From the NCBI GenBank assembly GCA_963715045.1, contig CAVQRC010000019.1, positions 1 through 64,000 of the forward strand: 64,000 nucleotides of DNA, written 5' to 3'. This stretch comes from CAVQRC01 sp963715045. Lineage in GTDB: Bacteria > Planctomycetota > Planctomycetia > Pirellulales > Lacipirellulaceae. Numbering within the stretch: the stretch's first letter is position 1; the number at the start of each line of letters is the position of its first letter. The position numbers were made by a program, and so were the translations under genes. The notes below the pieces were generated by a model. That model ran no database searches and was not told where the DNA came from. It worked only from the letters and a program-made list of their open reading frames with translations. This document shows positions 36,060 to 43,835 of the stretch, piece by piece.

Positions 36060-36143
36060 GATGTTGAGTCACTGCCGGCTCGGCTTTCCCGGCGGTCGCG
36101 GGTTCCCAGTAGCGATGGATTGAAGTCGCTTTTCAGGTCCGGG

Positions 36144-36707
36144 TCACGGAGTGCCCCGTCTACAGAACCAGGCAACTCGACGCGACCGTAGGAGCGAAGT
36201 CCATCCCGCAACGGCGAACAGAGCCAAACCGAGCGACGCGGGTTCCGGGATAAAGCTGACTCCCACGTTGTCGATATCGGCGGAGAACAGCAGATCGCCG
36301 GCCGTGACGCCATCCAGCACCCGATTGCCTGGCAGGCCGGACAGGTTGATATTGGCCGGCACAGCCGACAGCACGTTGTGCCGCGTCGCGGCGCCGTGCA
36401 CGTCCTCGATGATGTCCAGGTCGAACAAGGACTTCGTCGAATCGGCCGGATTGGGAACCACCTTCAGGATTGCGCGATGGAACAGACCACTGTCGAGATC
36501 CAGAAACGACCCGACGTCGACTGCGGCGAGTTCGTTCTCGAATGCGTTCAAATTGATGAGGTCGCCATCGGGAGAGACATTCAGCCCCACCATTGCGACA
36601 CCCGCAAAGGCCGGCTGATCCCAATCATCGTCCGGATCTTCGAACCCAGGATTCCGCCCACCGGTGGCCCCCCACGGGGCCGTTGAACTGGGAATCTCCA
36701 TTCGCAC
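36144..36707 (-). pseudogene. PEP-CTERM protein, N-terminally truncated at a junction
   Basis: The C-terminus FIPEPASLGLALFAVAGWTS with a basic end is a PEP-CTERM signal, and the body (NLNAFENELAAVDVGSFLDL; FHRAILKVVPNPADSTKSLF) looks like a surface protein. The 5' end has no signal peptide. Upstream the minus strand reads LPVVPPGANGDSQFNGPVGG in a different frame and then runs into WD40-kinase remnant DNA at about 36730. The gene was therefore cut short there. Confidence 0.65.
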
Positions 36708-36734
36708 CGGGCGGAACGACTGGCAGTTCGCCAG

Positions 36735-36923
36735 GATAACGAGACACTGCGGATCTGGTCGCTGAGCGAGCAGCGATTGTTGGGAACATTGCTGCGACGA
36801 TCCGGCTTGAGATCGGTGACGATTTCACCGGACGGTCGGAAGGTGACGATTTGCGTCAACCAGATGGCCGAGTCGCAGTCGGACGAGCCGAACCTCATCC
36901 TGTGGAATCTCGACGAGATGTGA
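36735..36923 (+). pseudogene. Remnant of a second WD40-kinase C-terminus
   Basis: Reads DNETLRIWSLSEQRLLGTLL, then LRSVTISPDGRKV, then DEPNLILWNLDEM and a stop. This lines up with the end of the kinase at 32763-36014 (VRIWSLDEQRLLGTVLRRPG ... NLIFWNVDDV). About 63 codons survive, with clear sequence divergence, so it is an older paralogue. Upstream of 36735 homology ends abruptly against the truncated PEP-CTERM gene. Confidence 0.8.
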
Positions 36924-37683
36924 TAGGCGGTGAAGAACGACTCATTCGATTCTGCGGTACCCATCATAAAGCTGGCGAATGCATTTCCCGAAACGCTGGC
37001 TGGAAGCACACTTCAGTGACTTCACCTGCACCCAACTACGCTGAAGCTCGCGGGGTCCGAAGCGATGCCAATGTCATTGCACTCAAGGAACTCAATGAGA
37101 GCTGCGACGACGCCAAAGTTTAACCAGAATGACAAATGATTATGACAAATAGCAAATGACAAATTCTTATGCCGGCGGAGGTCATGACGTTCACGATTGC
37201 CGCGCGAAACGACAAGTTGCAAAGCTCGGGCGGACACTCCGTCCGCCAGTTTTCAAGGAGTAACAGCCCCGCAGGGGCGAAATCGTTTAGAGCAGATCCC
37301 AAAATGAGCTTCAGCGGCCGAATTCCCCGGCCGTGGGAAGCGTTCACTGGCGTTTAGACCCCCGCACTTTTCAGAGATGCAGATTTCCTGCTATGTCACT
37401 CTCGCCGCTGCCGGCGAGGACTCGACCAAACTCACCGAAATCGCGCCATCAAGATGATGACAGCCACGTCTTTCGCTTCCTGACCTTTTCGCAAGTCGGC
37501 GAGGGCGTCCCGAGCATCAAACGCTGGTTGTGTTGGGCGCGTCGATGAATCTCACCGCGGGCAGTTTCTGCAGAACTCAAGCCGCTGGAGTTGGTCCATC
37601 CTCAGCGACTTGACGCCTGACCAGAATTTCAGCGGTGCAGGGACCTCTGCAGCGTCGAGGCGATCGCGGGCACTTGCTCCCTC
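36924..37683. other. Non-coding stretch left of integron array
   Basis: About 760 bp. No gene recognised on either strand. It holds dispersed element copy 3 (37263-37290) and an AT-rich patch with repeated ATGACAAAT (about 37127-37165). A possible older attC fragment near 37523 (GTTGGGC) lacks a partner arm. Confidence 0.4.
37263..37290 (+). repeat. Dispersed palindromic element, copy 3
   Basis: ACAGCCCCGCAGGGGC followed by GAAATCGTTTAG. Identical to copy 2 through the palindrome; the tail differs at a few bases. Copies 1 and 2 are at 916-943 and 14205-14232. Confidence 0.7.
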
Positions 37684-37773
37684 GCCGAACGCTGGCGTTC
37701 ACCCGGTCGCCGCATTTGATTGTCCATCGGGAACCCCCGCAGCCGGCGAGTCGGGTGCAACGCTTTGTTCTGT
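37684..37773 (-). other. attC3 recombination site
   Basis: On the minus strand: R'' AGAAC-type box at 37773-37767, L'' AAAGCGTTGCACCCG, a central variable part, L' CGGGTGAACGCCAGC and R' GTTCGGC at 37690-37684. GCGTT-G-CACCCG pairs with CGGGTG-AACGC leaving one extrahelical G, the strand-choice mark of attC. R'' and R' are slightly degenerate. 90 bp. Confidence 0.75.
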
Positions 37774-37777
37774 GCGC

Positions 37778-37933
37778 TCACGTAAGGGTTGAGTGATGAT
37801 CCGGCCCGGATTGTCGTTGTCGTTCCGCCACTTGCTTCATCAACAACCGGATGTCCCCGCCAGCGGCCTCCAACATGGCCGCGCATGTTGCATGGATTTC
37901 GGCAACCACGGGGTCTTCGAATCTGTCAGACAT
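37778..37933 (-). CDS. Small PIN-partner protein, putative antitoxin (module 1)
   Basis: 51 residues starting MSDRFEDPVVAEIHATCAAM, with LEAAGGDIRLLMKQVAERQR, a short helical, charged protein. Its ATG overlaps the end of the upstream PIN gene by 8 nt (ATGTCTGA), showing translational coupling. Proteins of this pattern (…DPIV.E.…D…L) accompany PIN genes in other genomes as putative antitoxins, but I cannot name a family with certainty. Its stop lies 5 bp before attC3. No DNA-binding motif is visible. Confidence 0.7.
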   Translation of the reverse strand: MSDRFEDPVVAEIHATCAAMLEAAGGDIRLLMKQVAERQRQSGPDHHSTLT

Positions 37934-38402
37934 TTCCGGAAAACTCCTCGGGTGTTACAACCAACGGTGGTTCGAAGCCAGAATCCCGAAGCATCTTGTA
38001 AATCCTAGGCAGGGTCTCGGCATTAGCGATATGCCTGCAATTCCAGGTCAACAGATAGTCTACACCGAACACTGTCGATACTGCCACGTGGCGAGCGTCA
38101 GCTTCCGCCTTCTTCGGGAGGAGATGATTCGCAATCAGTTTATCCGCCAAAGTCTGTACGTCAGGATGTTGAACATCAAGTAACGGGAGATCATCCAGCA
38201 AAGTAAGACGTTCTTGTGCTGCCGTTGGATCGCCGGCACTAGCCTCATCGATCACGAGCTGGCTTGTGACGAGATCGTACTTACCCTTCTGACCCGCCCA
38301 CCATTCTTGCGTCAATTGTTGCCGGGCTAAGAAGATGACTGCATCACTTGATCGCGCAGTCATGTATCCAATGATCGATGTTTCGATGTAGACGTTAGCC
38401 AT
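37926..38402 (-). CDS. PIN-domain toxin-like ribonuclease (module 1)
   Basis: 158 residues. PIN features: MANVYIETSIIGYMTARSSD with an early acidic residue, LVIDEASAGDPTAAQERL, KKAEADARHVAVSTVFGVDY (central Asp) and LLTWNCRHIANAETLPRIYK near the end. PIN enzymes in VapC-type systems cut tRNA or rRNA with a Mg-binding acidic cluster. The first acidic position here is Glu in place of the usual Asp (YIETS), typical of this sub-group. The partner gene is downstream and overlaps by 8 nt; toxin-first order is the reverse of classic vapBC. Lies in integron cassette 3. Confidence 0.85.
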   Translation of the reverse strand: MANVYIETSIIGYMTARSSDAVIFLARQQLTQEWWAGQKGKYDLVTSQLVIDEASAGDPTAAQERLTLLDDLPLLDVQHPDVQTLADKLIANHLLPKKAEADARHVAVSTVFGVDYLLTWNCRHIANAETLPRIYKMLRDSGFEPPLVVTPEEFSGNV

Positions 38403-38411
38403 TGACGAATT

Positions 38412-38735
38412 CTATCGCCCAAAACGGATTGACATCCAGATGGTTGACAAATAGAGAGAACCACTCATGCCAAAAACTACACCCCAACCGGCCAGCGCAT
38501 GGGGCGTGATGAACATCCCGATCACACTCAGAAACAATCCGGGAAGGCAACAAAATGGGAGACAGAGCCCAATCGAACGAGGAGCACCGTCCAATTCAGC
38601 AGCTAGACCTGCTGACCAAAGACTGAGGAAACCAAGAAAAGACAGCGTAAAGCCAATCCTCGCAATGGTGTTGCTTCTAATCGGTGTTTGAATGTCCGGC
38701 GAAGTCGCTGACGATTCCTACGGGTTCTCTCTCAC
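38412..38735 (-). pseudogene. Membrane protein gene with early TAG, cassette 3
   Basis: From GTG 38735 the frame reads VRENP, then TAG at 38718-38720, then ESSATSPDIQTPIRSNTIAR. It continues with three hydrophobic stretches (IGFTLSFLGFLSLWSAG; GLCLPFCCLPGLFLSVIGMF; GWGVVFGMSGSLYLSTIW) to the stop at 38412. Many planctomycete membrane proteins open with an 'NPYxS' motif, so the TAG most likely replaces a Tyr codon. A TTG at 38594 could start a shorter product. No function known. Ends 9 bp before the PIN gene. Confidence 0.55.
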
Positions 38736-38764
38736 GGACGTTTGCCAAGAGTTGATTAGCTGGC

Positions 38765-38826
38765 AAAGAACGTGCTGGCGATCAGCGGCCGAACGAAGGC
38801 CGGTCCGCTGCATCGGCTTGTTGGGC
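38765..38826 (-). other. attC2 recombination site
   Basis: On the minus strand: R'' GCCCAAC (38826-38820), L'' AAGCCGATGCAGC, a hairpin top, L' GCTGATCGCC and R' GTTCTTT (38771-38765, degenerate). CGAT-G-CAGCGG pairs with CCGCTG-ATCG, leaving an extrahelical G. The TGA of the upstream antitoxin-like gene lies inside the arm. 62 bp. Confidence 0.8.
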
Positions 38827-38988
38827 AGCACGGTCTCGAAGACGCTTCAGGAACGGATCTTGGAGCTCCTGGGAGGCGAGCCACTCCAATTCTTCCTCCA
38901 GCGTCATCCCCTCGATCTCTGTGGAGATCTTGTCTCGAGCCGCGCGCATCATCGCGACCGCGTCGAATTCCTTCTCGGACCTACTCAT
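38782..38988 (-). CDS. Small PIN-partner protein, putative antitoxin (module 2)
   Basis: 68 residues: MSRSEKEFDAVAMMRAARDK, then ISTEIEGMTLEEELEWLAS and a basic C-terminus. Helical, charged, and similar in pattern to short proteins (FD..xMxRxARxx…GMTxEExLxW) found next to PIN genes. Its ATG overlaps the PIN stop by 8 nt (ATGAGTAG), exactly the arrangement of module 1 although the sequence is unrelated. The stop codon is part of attC2. Neutralisation of the PIN protein is inferred, not shown. Confidence 0.75.
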   Translation of the reverse strand: MSRSEKEFDAVAMMRAARDKISTEIEGMTLEEELEWLASQELQDPFLKRLRDRAAQQADAADRPSFGR

Positions 38989-39440
38989 CTGACAGAACCT
39001 CTCGTGGCGTCCGGATTTCGATCATCGGGTGACCCTGACGCAGGTTCACGGAATTGTAGCCGTGGATCCGCTGCAGGTTGACGATGTGCTTGAAGTTCCA
39101 GCTCACCAGCACGTCAACGCGGGCTACGGTTGCGATGGCGATGTGCTGGGCGTCGGCTCGCATCGTGCCCGTGAGCACGCCGGCGGCAATGTAGGCTTCG
39201 GCGAGTTCCTTCGCCTCGGTGTCAAGCTGAAGCGTCTCGATGTGCGCCTCTGGCACGGAGGCGAGTCGCGCTGCGGACCTCGGCTGGCGCGGCCGCCAAC
39301 TCTTGGATCGTGAGGCTCGACAGGACAAGGATACGCTCACCTCGGACGAAACCCTCCATCAGTCGGACGGAGTGCTCGGCGAACTCCTCGTCCTCGCAGC
39401 CTCCCAGGACCGACGTGTCCGTGTAGATCCGAGATTTCAT
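38981..39440 (-). CDS. PIN-domain toxin-like ribonuclease (module 2), one frameshift
   Basis: ATG 39440: MKSRIYTDTSVLGGCEDEEF (the Asp of TDTS is the first PIN acidic), LSSLTIQELAAAPAEVR. A frame change near 39265 gives RLASVPEAHIETLQLDTEAK, TMRADAQHIAIATVARVDVL (central Asp) and SWNFKHIVNLQRIHGYNSVN. About 153 residues joined. Same gene order as module 1: PIN first, small partner second. Lies in cassette 2, 79 bp after the cassette boundary. The shift would inactivate it if real. Confidence 0.8.
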
Positions 39441-39512
39441 GAGCCCATTCTACCCGACCGGCGCCCCGCCCGACTACTACAGCCTGATTCGCGGCTGGCC
39501 GCGCCTTCGTCT

Positions 39513-39577
39513 GCCCAACGCCTTGGCGATCAGCGGCGGCGGCGAAGCCGCCGTCCGGCTGCATCGCCTTGTTAGCC
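39513..39577 (-). other. attC1 recombination site
   Basis: On the minus strand: R'' GGCTAAC (39577-39571), L'' AAGGCGATGCAGC, a GC-rich hairpin top with a TTCG-like loop, L' GCTGATCGCC and R' GTTGGGC (39519-39513), which fits the GTTRRRY consensus. GCGAT-G-CAGC pairs with GCTG-ATCGC, leaving the extrahelical G. The HNH gene's TAA lies in R''. 65 bp; the best-preserved of the three. Confidence 0.88.
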
Positions 39578-40237
39578 AGGTCTCCCTGGATTCTCATTGG
39601 ACTTGCCGATGTTGCACTGTTCGCAGAGGATCTGCAGGTTCTCCAGAACAGTCTCGCCTCCGTCACTCCACGGAGTCACGTGGTCGACGTGAAGGCGGAC
39701 GCCATGCTCGGGTCTCGCGCCGCACAAACGACATGTGGCACCGTCACGCATCAGGACCTGCGCTCGCTGCTTCCAGTTTGCTGATCTCGGCGACCGCTTG
39801 ACGCCCTCGATGCGAGAGCCAGACGGTGCGTCCGGCAGAGAGTCCTCCTCGTTAGCCCAGGCGACGAACGCCTCGAGAGACTTTCGCCAAGATCCAAAGC
39901 GATTCGCATACGTCCCCGAAGAGTAGCGCGACTCCTTTCCTTCGATATCGTCGTATCGTGGCTGCCTGCCCAGTCTGAGCCACACATCTGCGAGATTCTC
40001 GAAGAGTTCTTCATTCGTGATGCCAAGGTTGCGGGTCTTCTCTAGTCCCGCCATCTCAAGTGCCTTGAACCAGGAGCCGAACCGTCGAGTGAGGGTCGTT
40101 GCATGGAACCGTCCGTGCGCAGTTGTACTGGTCGATTGTTACCCGGGTTACACCAAGCTCTGCGCCACACGCGCAAGGTCGTCGATGAGTTCGTCATCGG
40201 GCGTGTCACGATGGTGGGGTTCGAGCTTGAACTTCAT
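39572..40237 (-). CDS. HNH endonuclease with two homing-endonuclease-associated repeats, frameshifted N-terminus
   Basis: The C-terminal HNH is clear: RDGATCRLCGARPEHGVRLH, VDHVTPWSDGGETVLENLQI and LCEQCN, with CxxC zinc pairs around the His-Asn-His core. Ahead of it is a repeat ELFENLADVWLRLGRQPRYD ... RFGSWRKSLEAFV, the homing-endonuclease-associated repeat that helps DNA recognition. From ATG 40237 a first copy (DDELIDDLARVAQSLG; LTRRFGSWFKALEMAG) is split over frames with two shifts near 40160 and 40125. The intact part alone runs from 40054. First cassette of the integron. Confidence 0.8.
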
Positions 40238-40250
40238 GCGTCTCCACTCT

Positions 40251-40257
40251 GGCTAAC
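40251..40257 (-). other. Putative attI recombination core
   Basis: GTTAGCC on the minus strand lies between the HNH start and the intI start, where the attI crossover G/TT is expected. The first cassette would run from here to attC1. No second attI element was confirmed. Confidence 0.6.
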
Positions 40258-40304
40258 GAGAATTCTACGACGCTGCACCGCATAGTGTTTGACAGGAAGG
40301 AGCT

Positions 40305-41262
40305 ATGCAGTGTCCAGGCGTATATCACGAGTCTGCCGCCGCACTGTTCCACGACGGAACTCCTATCATGGCAACACTTTATCGCCTGCCGGCCGCACCC
40401 GCAAGCAACTGCAAAGACGGCGCTGCGCCGTATAGTACGCCGATTTCGGGTGATATACAGTCGATCCCCGCCCGACGAGATCGAAAGCTGCTCGATCAAT
40501 TTCGGGACAAGATGCGTTCGCTTCACTACTGCCCTGGCGACCGAGAAGGCCTACCGCCATGGGGTCGTTGAGTTTCTGCGTTTCCATCGTGACGGTGACG
40601 AGTGGAAACACCCGGCCACGCTTGGCAAGCTGGAAATCGAAGCCTTTCTCACTCACCTCGCGACCCATCGGAAAGTGTTGGCGAAAACTCAGAATCAGGC
40701 GTTCTCGGCTATTCTATTCCTCTACAAACGCGTACTGGAAACAGACCTGCCATCGATTGACGCCCTCTGTGCCAAGCAGAGCCGCCGCTTGCCCGTTGTG
40801 CTGTCTCAGCAGGAAGTGGCGTGCCTCATCGACCGCGTCGAAGGGGGCGGCGGAGTTTATCGGTTGATGGTCGAGCTGACCTATGGCGCCGGACTGCGGT
40901 TGCTCGAATGCTGCCGCTTGCGAGTGAAGGACGTCGACTTCGACAGGCGGCAACTGACTGAGCGCGAGGGTAGGGGCGACAAGGACCGCGCTGTTCCACT
41001 CCCTGATCGATGCGTCGAGAACTTGCGAATTCAGATGGCCAGAGTTCGCGCACAGCATGCGGCGGACGTTGAGCGAGGCTTGGGCTACGCGGACTTGCCT
41101 TACGCGCTTCGCAGGAAATACCCCAATGCGGAGCGTGAATTGGCCTGGCAATATGTGTTCTTCTCGGAAAAGCTCCCCGAGGTCGTTTCCCCCGACTGCA
41201 ATTCGATCGGTCGTCCGCTGAAGGAAGTTGCATCGTCCGCTGTTGGGTCCGCCGCGAGCTAA
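40305..41262 (+). pseudogene. intI: Integron integrase IntI, frameshifted and C-terminally truncated
   Basis: AAGGAG lies directly before ATG 40305; ATG 40368 (MATLYRLPAAP) is also possible. N-terminal core-binding segment: KLLDQFRDKMRSLHY in one frame, then after one extra base near 40540, ATEKAYRHGVVEFLRFH and FLTHLATHRKVLAKTQNQAF in the next. Catalytic domain: LTYGAGLRLLECCRLRVKDV (first catalytic Arg), then LPYALRRKYPNAERELAWQY, the extra segment that separates IntI from XerC/D. The reading ends after WQYVFF with unrelated residues; the HxxR...H...Tyr part is absent in all frames. It cannot recombine as seen. Confidence 0.88.
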
Positions 41263-41364
41263 GTCACTGAGGTGAGTTCGACCTCGGTAGGTAGCAAGGC
41301 GCTGGAAACGTGCTACTCGGGGAGGCTGTCGAGGTAAGAGACGGGTCTATCGGTGAGCAGTAGG

Positions 41365-42447
41365 TTAGCGGACAACCGGGCCGCAGAAATGATGACAAAC
41401 GACGCCTGATGTGGCTGGCGAAAGGGGTATCGTAAGCCCGAATCGCCCCGCCGCGCATCTGCAGGCGGTGTTCACGACCGCCGCGCGGAACTGGACCTTA
41501 ATCGCTGCAATCAGCGGCGAACGTGATCCACCGGGCTTGCGCTTTCTGGCTTCGACTTCCTGCTTCTGCCCAGTCGTGGCGGTGCCCCACTGCACGATCG
41601 CGACCATCGTCAGTGTGCCGGCGAGGGCCGCGAGCTGCACCGGCGACACGCGTTCATCATCGAGCCAGCTCCAGGCGATCGCGCACGGCGTCACGACGTA
41701 GGTGACCATGCCCGCGAACAGTGGGCCCTGGTGGCGGATCATGTGATAGAACAGGAGCGTCGCAACGCCGGTGCCAACAACGCCGAGTTGGAACAGAACC
41801 AGCGCGATTGCGGGCGGCGACGTTAGCGTGTCCGGCGAGGGACCTGGCTGGGCGACGTTGTACGACAGGAACCAGAACGGAATCAGGGCCGCGAGTCCGA
41901 TTACGAGATTGATCAGCGTCAGCGGCAGGAGCGGATGTTCCTGAAGGTTGCGTTTGATGTAGATATTCACGAACGCGTACGCCAGCGGCACGGTGACTGC
42001 CATCGAGAGGCCGCGGAGCGGGATCGATCGCTGGTGGCCGTCCCACAGCATCAGGCCGAGAAATCCAAGCCCGCCCACCACGCCCAGGAACTGCCGTCGC
42101 GTGGGATAGACGGCCAGCATCGGAATCGACAAGGCGATCGTCAGGATCGGGACGAGGCAGACCATCATCCCGATGTAACCGTGGCCGAAAGTACTGACGA
42201 GATAGGGCTGCAAACCGAACGGAAGCGAGAAGCCGATGATTCCTGCGACGAGAAAGTGCCCCAGATTTCGCCACGTCGGCAGCGTCCAGGACCCCTTCCA
42301 CACACACGCCAACCCCACCACGACCGCCGCCAAGAACAGCCGGATCGCACCGATATCGATCGGACCGAGCAGGAAGCTGGCCCGATCCATGAGAATGAAG
42401 TTCGAGCCCCACACCAGGCACAGAAACAGAAAAATCGCGTAGGGCAT
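41365..42447 (-). CDS. EamA/DMT-family transporter
   Basis: ATG 42447 (MPYAIFLFLCLVWGSNFILM) opens ten predicted helices in two EamA halves (GAIRLFLAAVVVGLACVWKG; SLPFGLQPYLVSTFGHGYIG; TYVVTPCAIAWSWLDDERVS). Drug/metabolite transporters export or import small metabolites across the inner membrane; the substrate is unknown. The last 60 residues after GQKQEVEARKRK look non-coding in character, so the natural stop may have been lost near 41540, perhaps through the same event that cut intI. Confidence 0.85.
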   Translation of the reverse strand: MPYAIFLFLCLVWGSNFILMDRASFLLGPIDIGAIRLFLAAVVVGLACVWKGSWTLPTWRNLGHFLVAGIIGFSLPFGLQPYLVSTFGHGYIGMMVCLVPILTIALSIPMLAVYPTRRQFLGVVGGLGFLGLMLWDGHQRSIPLRGLSMAVTVPLAYAFVNIYIKRNLQEHPLLPLTLINLVIGLAALIPFWFLSYNVAQPGPSPDTLTSPPAIALVLFQLGVVGTGVATLLFYHMIRHQGPLFAGMVTYVVTPCAIAWSWLDDERVSPVQLAALAGTLTMVAIVQWGTATTGQKQEVEARKRKPGGSRSPLIAAIKVQFRAAVVNTACRCAAGRFGLTIPLSPATSGVVCHHFCGPVVR

Positions 42448-42491
42448 CAGCAGCCAGGTGCTCGTCGGGCTCGAAACGCAAACGCGCGAGT

Positions 42492-43835
42492 CTAACGCAC
42501 CCGGCACGTGAAGCGAATGACCCCGCCTTCGCCTGCTGCCAAGGGCTGCTGGATATCCCATCGCAACACGAGCGATCCGCGGCCACTTTGCTCGGTCGAG
42601 AACTCGGCTGGGATGGTTGTGGCCTGGGAGTCCGGCACATATTCGAGCCGCGTCGTGAGATGGTCGACGATTGTGACGCCATCGATTTTCTGGTCCCCAA
42701 CATTGTCGAACCGCAATGTGAATTCGACGGTTTCGCCAGGTTGGGCCGTCCGGCGGGATGCGAGCTTGTAGATTCGGATTCTCGGCTCGTCGGGCTCGTC
42801 GATGCGGAACACCATTTCCAGACTGCGTGCCGAATCCATCAACTGCGCCGATTGATCTTTGATCGCGACTTGAACGCCCAGATCGTGGGCCCAGGTGACG
42901 GCCGCCACGATGCGTTCGGCAAGCCGGGGTTTTTCGCCATTGTCGACCATCCCGAACCGGATCACGTTGAAATCGGCGTACGGCGAGATGGCATCCTGCA
43001 TCGCGAGCACACTGCGGCGGGCGACCAGGTCACCCCCTTGCTGCCGCGTGCGATAGACGCTGGGTGGGAGTTCGCCGCTGTCGAGCCGAGGAGAAAGCCG
43101 CGCGGCCGTGAGACCGGGGGACTGATCTTCGGTCGAGAGCACGGATCGCTCGACGTTGAGCGTGCCGAGTACCGGCAGCGAACTCTCCTGTTCGACCGTG
43201 CGAACGATGCGACGAACGGCACCGAATCGCGGGGCGTAGAGGCACACCTTGTTGCTCGGCTCGACAACGATTCGACCGTCGACGGTCGCGTATTCGGCGA
43301 TCGTGTCTTCCGGGTCGAGGCCGATCAGCGAGCCATCGCGACGGACCCCGACCGACGGCTGAAAGTCTCCGCCGTCACAGAGCAGTTCATCGAACCTTGG
43401 ACCGCGAGGTGCGGCCGACGGTACCTGGCAGGCGAGGCACATGTTGCCGAAGCCACGGTCCTCGTCGCAGGCGATGCACCCGGCACCGTCCGGGGGTGGT
43501 TGCAAAGGGCCGGACCGATAAGGCTCCTGGTGGTAGGCGACTTGTTGCACCGCCTGTCGCGGCGTGCTCGCAGTTGGACGGCGGATTGCCACGCTTGCCG
43601 TTTCCACACCGCGTGAAGCGGGAGGGTTCGGGGCCGATGCAAAGAGAGTTGGCCGATTCGATCGCTCTGCTCGACGGCCGATCGAGGGACCGGCTGCCTG
43701 GCACGAACAGAGCAGGACCGTGACCGCCGCGATCAGGCAGATTCGGGCTGATCGTGGCCATCCCACGCAAGCGGATGATTCTGTACCGCCAGGCATCGGG
43801 CGTTCGGTGGCTTCAACGATTGGCATGAACTTCAC
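42492..43835 (-). CDS. DUF11-domain envelope lipoprotein
   Basis: 447 residues. Signal with lipobox-like LLCSC near residue 45. A long Pro/Arg-rich region contains CIACDEDRGFGNMCLACQ. The folded C-terminus AQPGETVEFTLRFDNVGDQK, TIVDHLTTRLEYVPDSQAT and LVLRWDIQQPLAAGEGGVIR is a DUF11 repeat, a beta domain of surface proteins. It overlaps the stop of the upstream gene by one base, so the three genes 42492-45841 form an operon. Function unknown; lipid-anchored cell-envelope role inferred. Confidence 0.85.
   Translation of the reverse strand: MKFMPIVEATERPMPGGTESSACVGWPRSARICLIAAVTVLLCSCQAAGPSIGRRAERSNRPTLFASAPNPPASRGVETASVAIRRPTASTPRQAVQQVAYHQEPYRSGPLQPPPDGAGCIACDEDRGFGNMCLACQVPSAAPRGPRFDELLCDGGDFQPSVGVRRDGSLIGLDPEDTIAEYATVDGRIVVEPSNKVCLYAPRFGAVRRIVRTVEQESSLPVLGTLNVERSVLSTEDQSPGLTAARLSPRLDSGELPPSVYRTRQQGGDLVARRSVLAMQDAISPYADFNVIRFGMVDNGEKPRLAERIVAAVTWAHDLGVQVAIKDQSAQLMDSARSLEMVFRIDEPDEPRIRIYKLASRRTAQPGETVEFTLRFDNVGDQKIDGVTIVDHLTTRLEYVPDSQATTIPAEFSTEQSGRGSLVLRWDIQQPLAAGEGGVIRFTCRVR

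Larger units (their letters stand above)
37684..41262. mobile_element. Chromosomal integron: truncated intI plus three-cassette array
   Basis: An IntI-type integrase on the plus strand points away from an array of minus-strand genes, the canonical layout with attI next to the intI 5' end. Reading outward: attI core (40251-40257), HNH cassette, attC1 (39513-39577), PIN cassette, attC2 (38765-38826), membrane plus PIN cassette, attC3 (37684-37773). Each cassette's last stop codon lies inside or within 5 bp of its attC. The integrase lacks its C-terminal catalytic part, so the array may be frozen. Integrons with IntI have been reported in planctomycetes, but not with this cassette set that I know of. 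Confidence 0.85.

Noticed and set aside
37480..37560. Fourth attC near 37523
   Set aside because: A GTTGGGC box is present but no pairing arm of attC type lies at the needed distance.
41190..41365. Possible group II intron or insertion sequence that cut intI
   Set aside because: No domain V-like hairpin, inverted ends or transposase frame could be seen.
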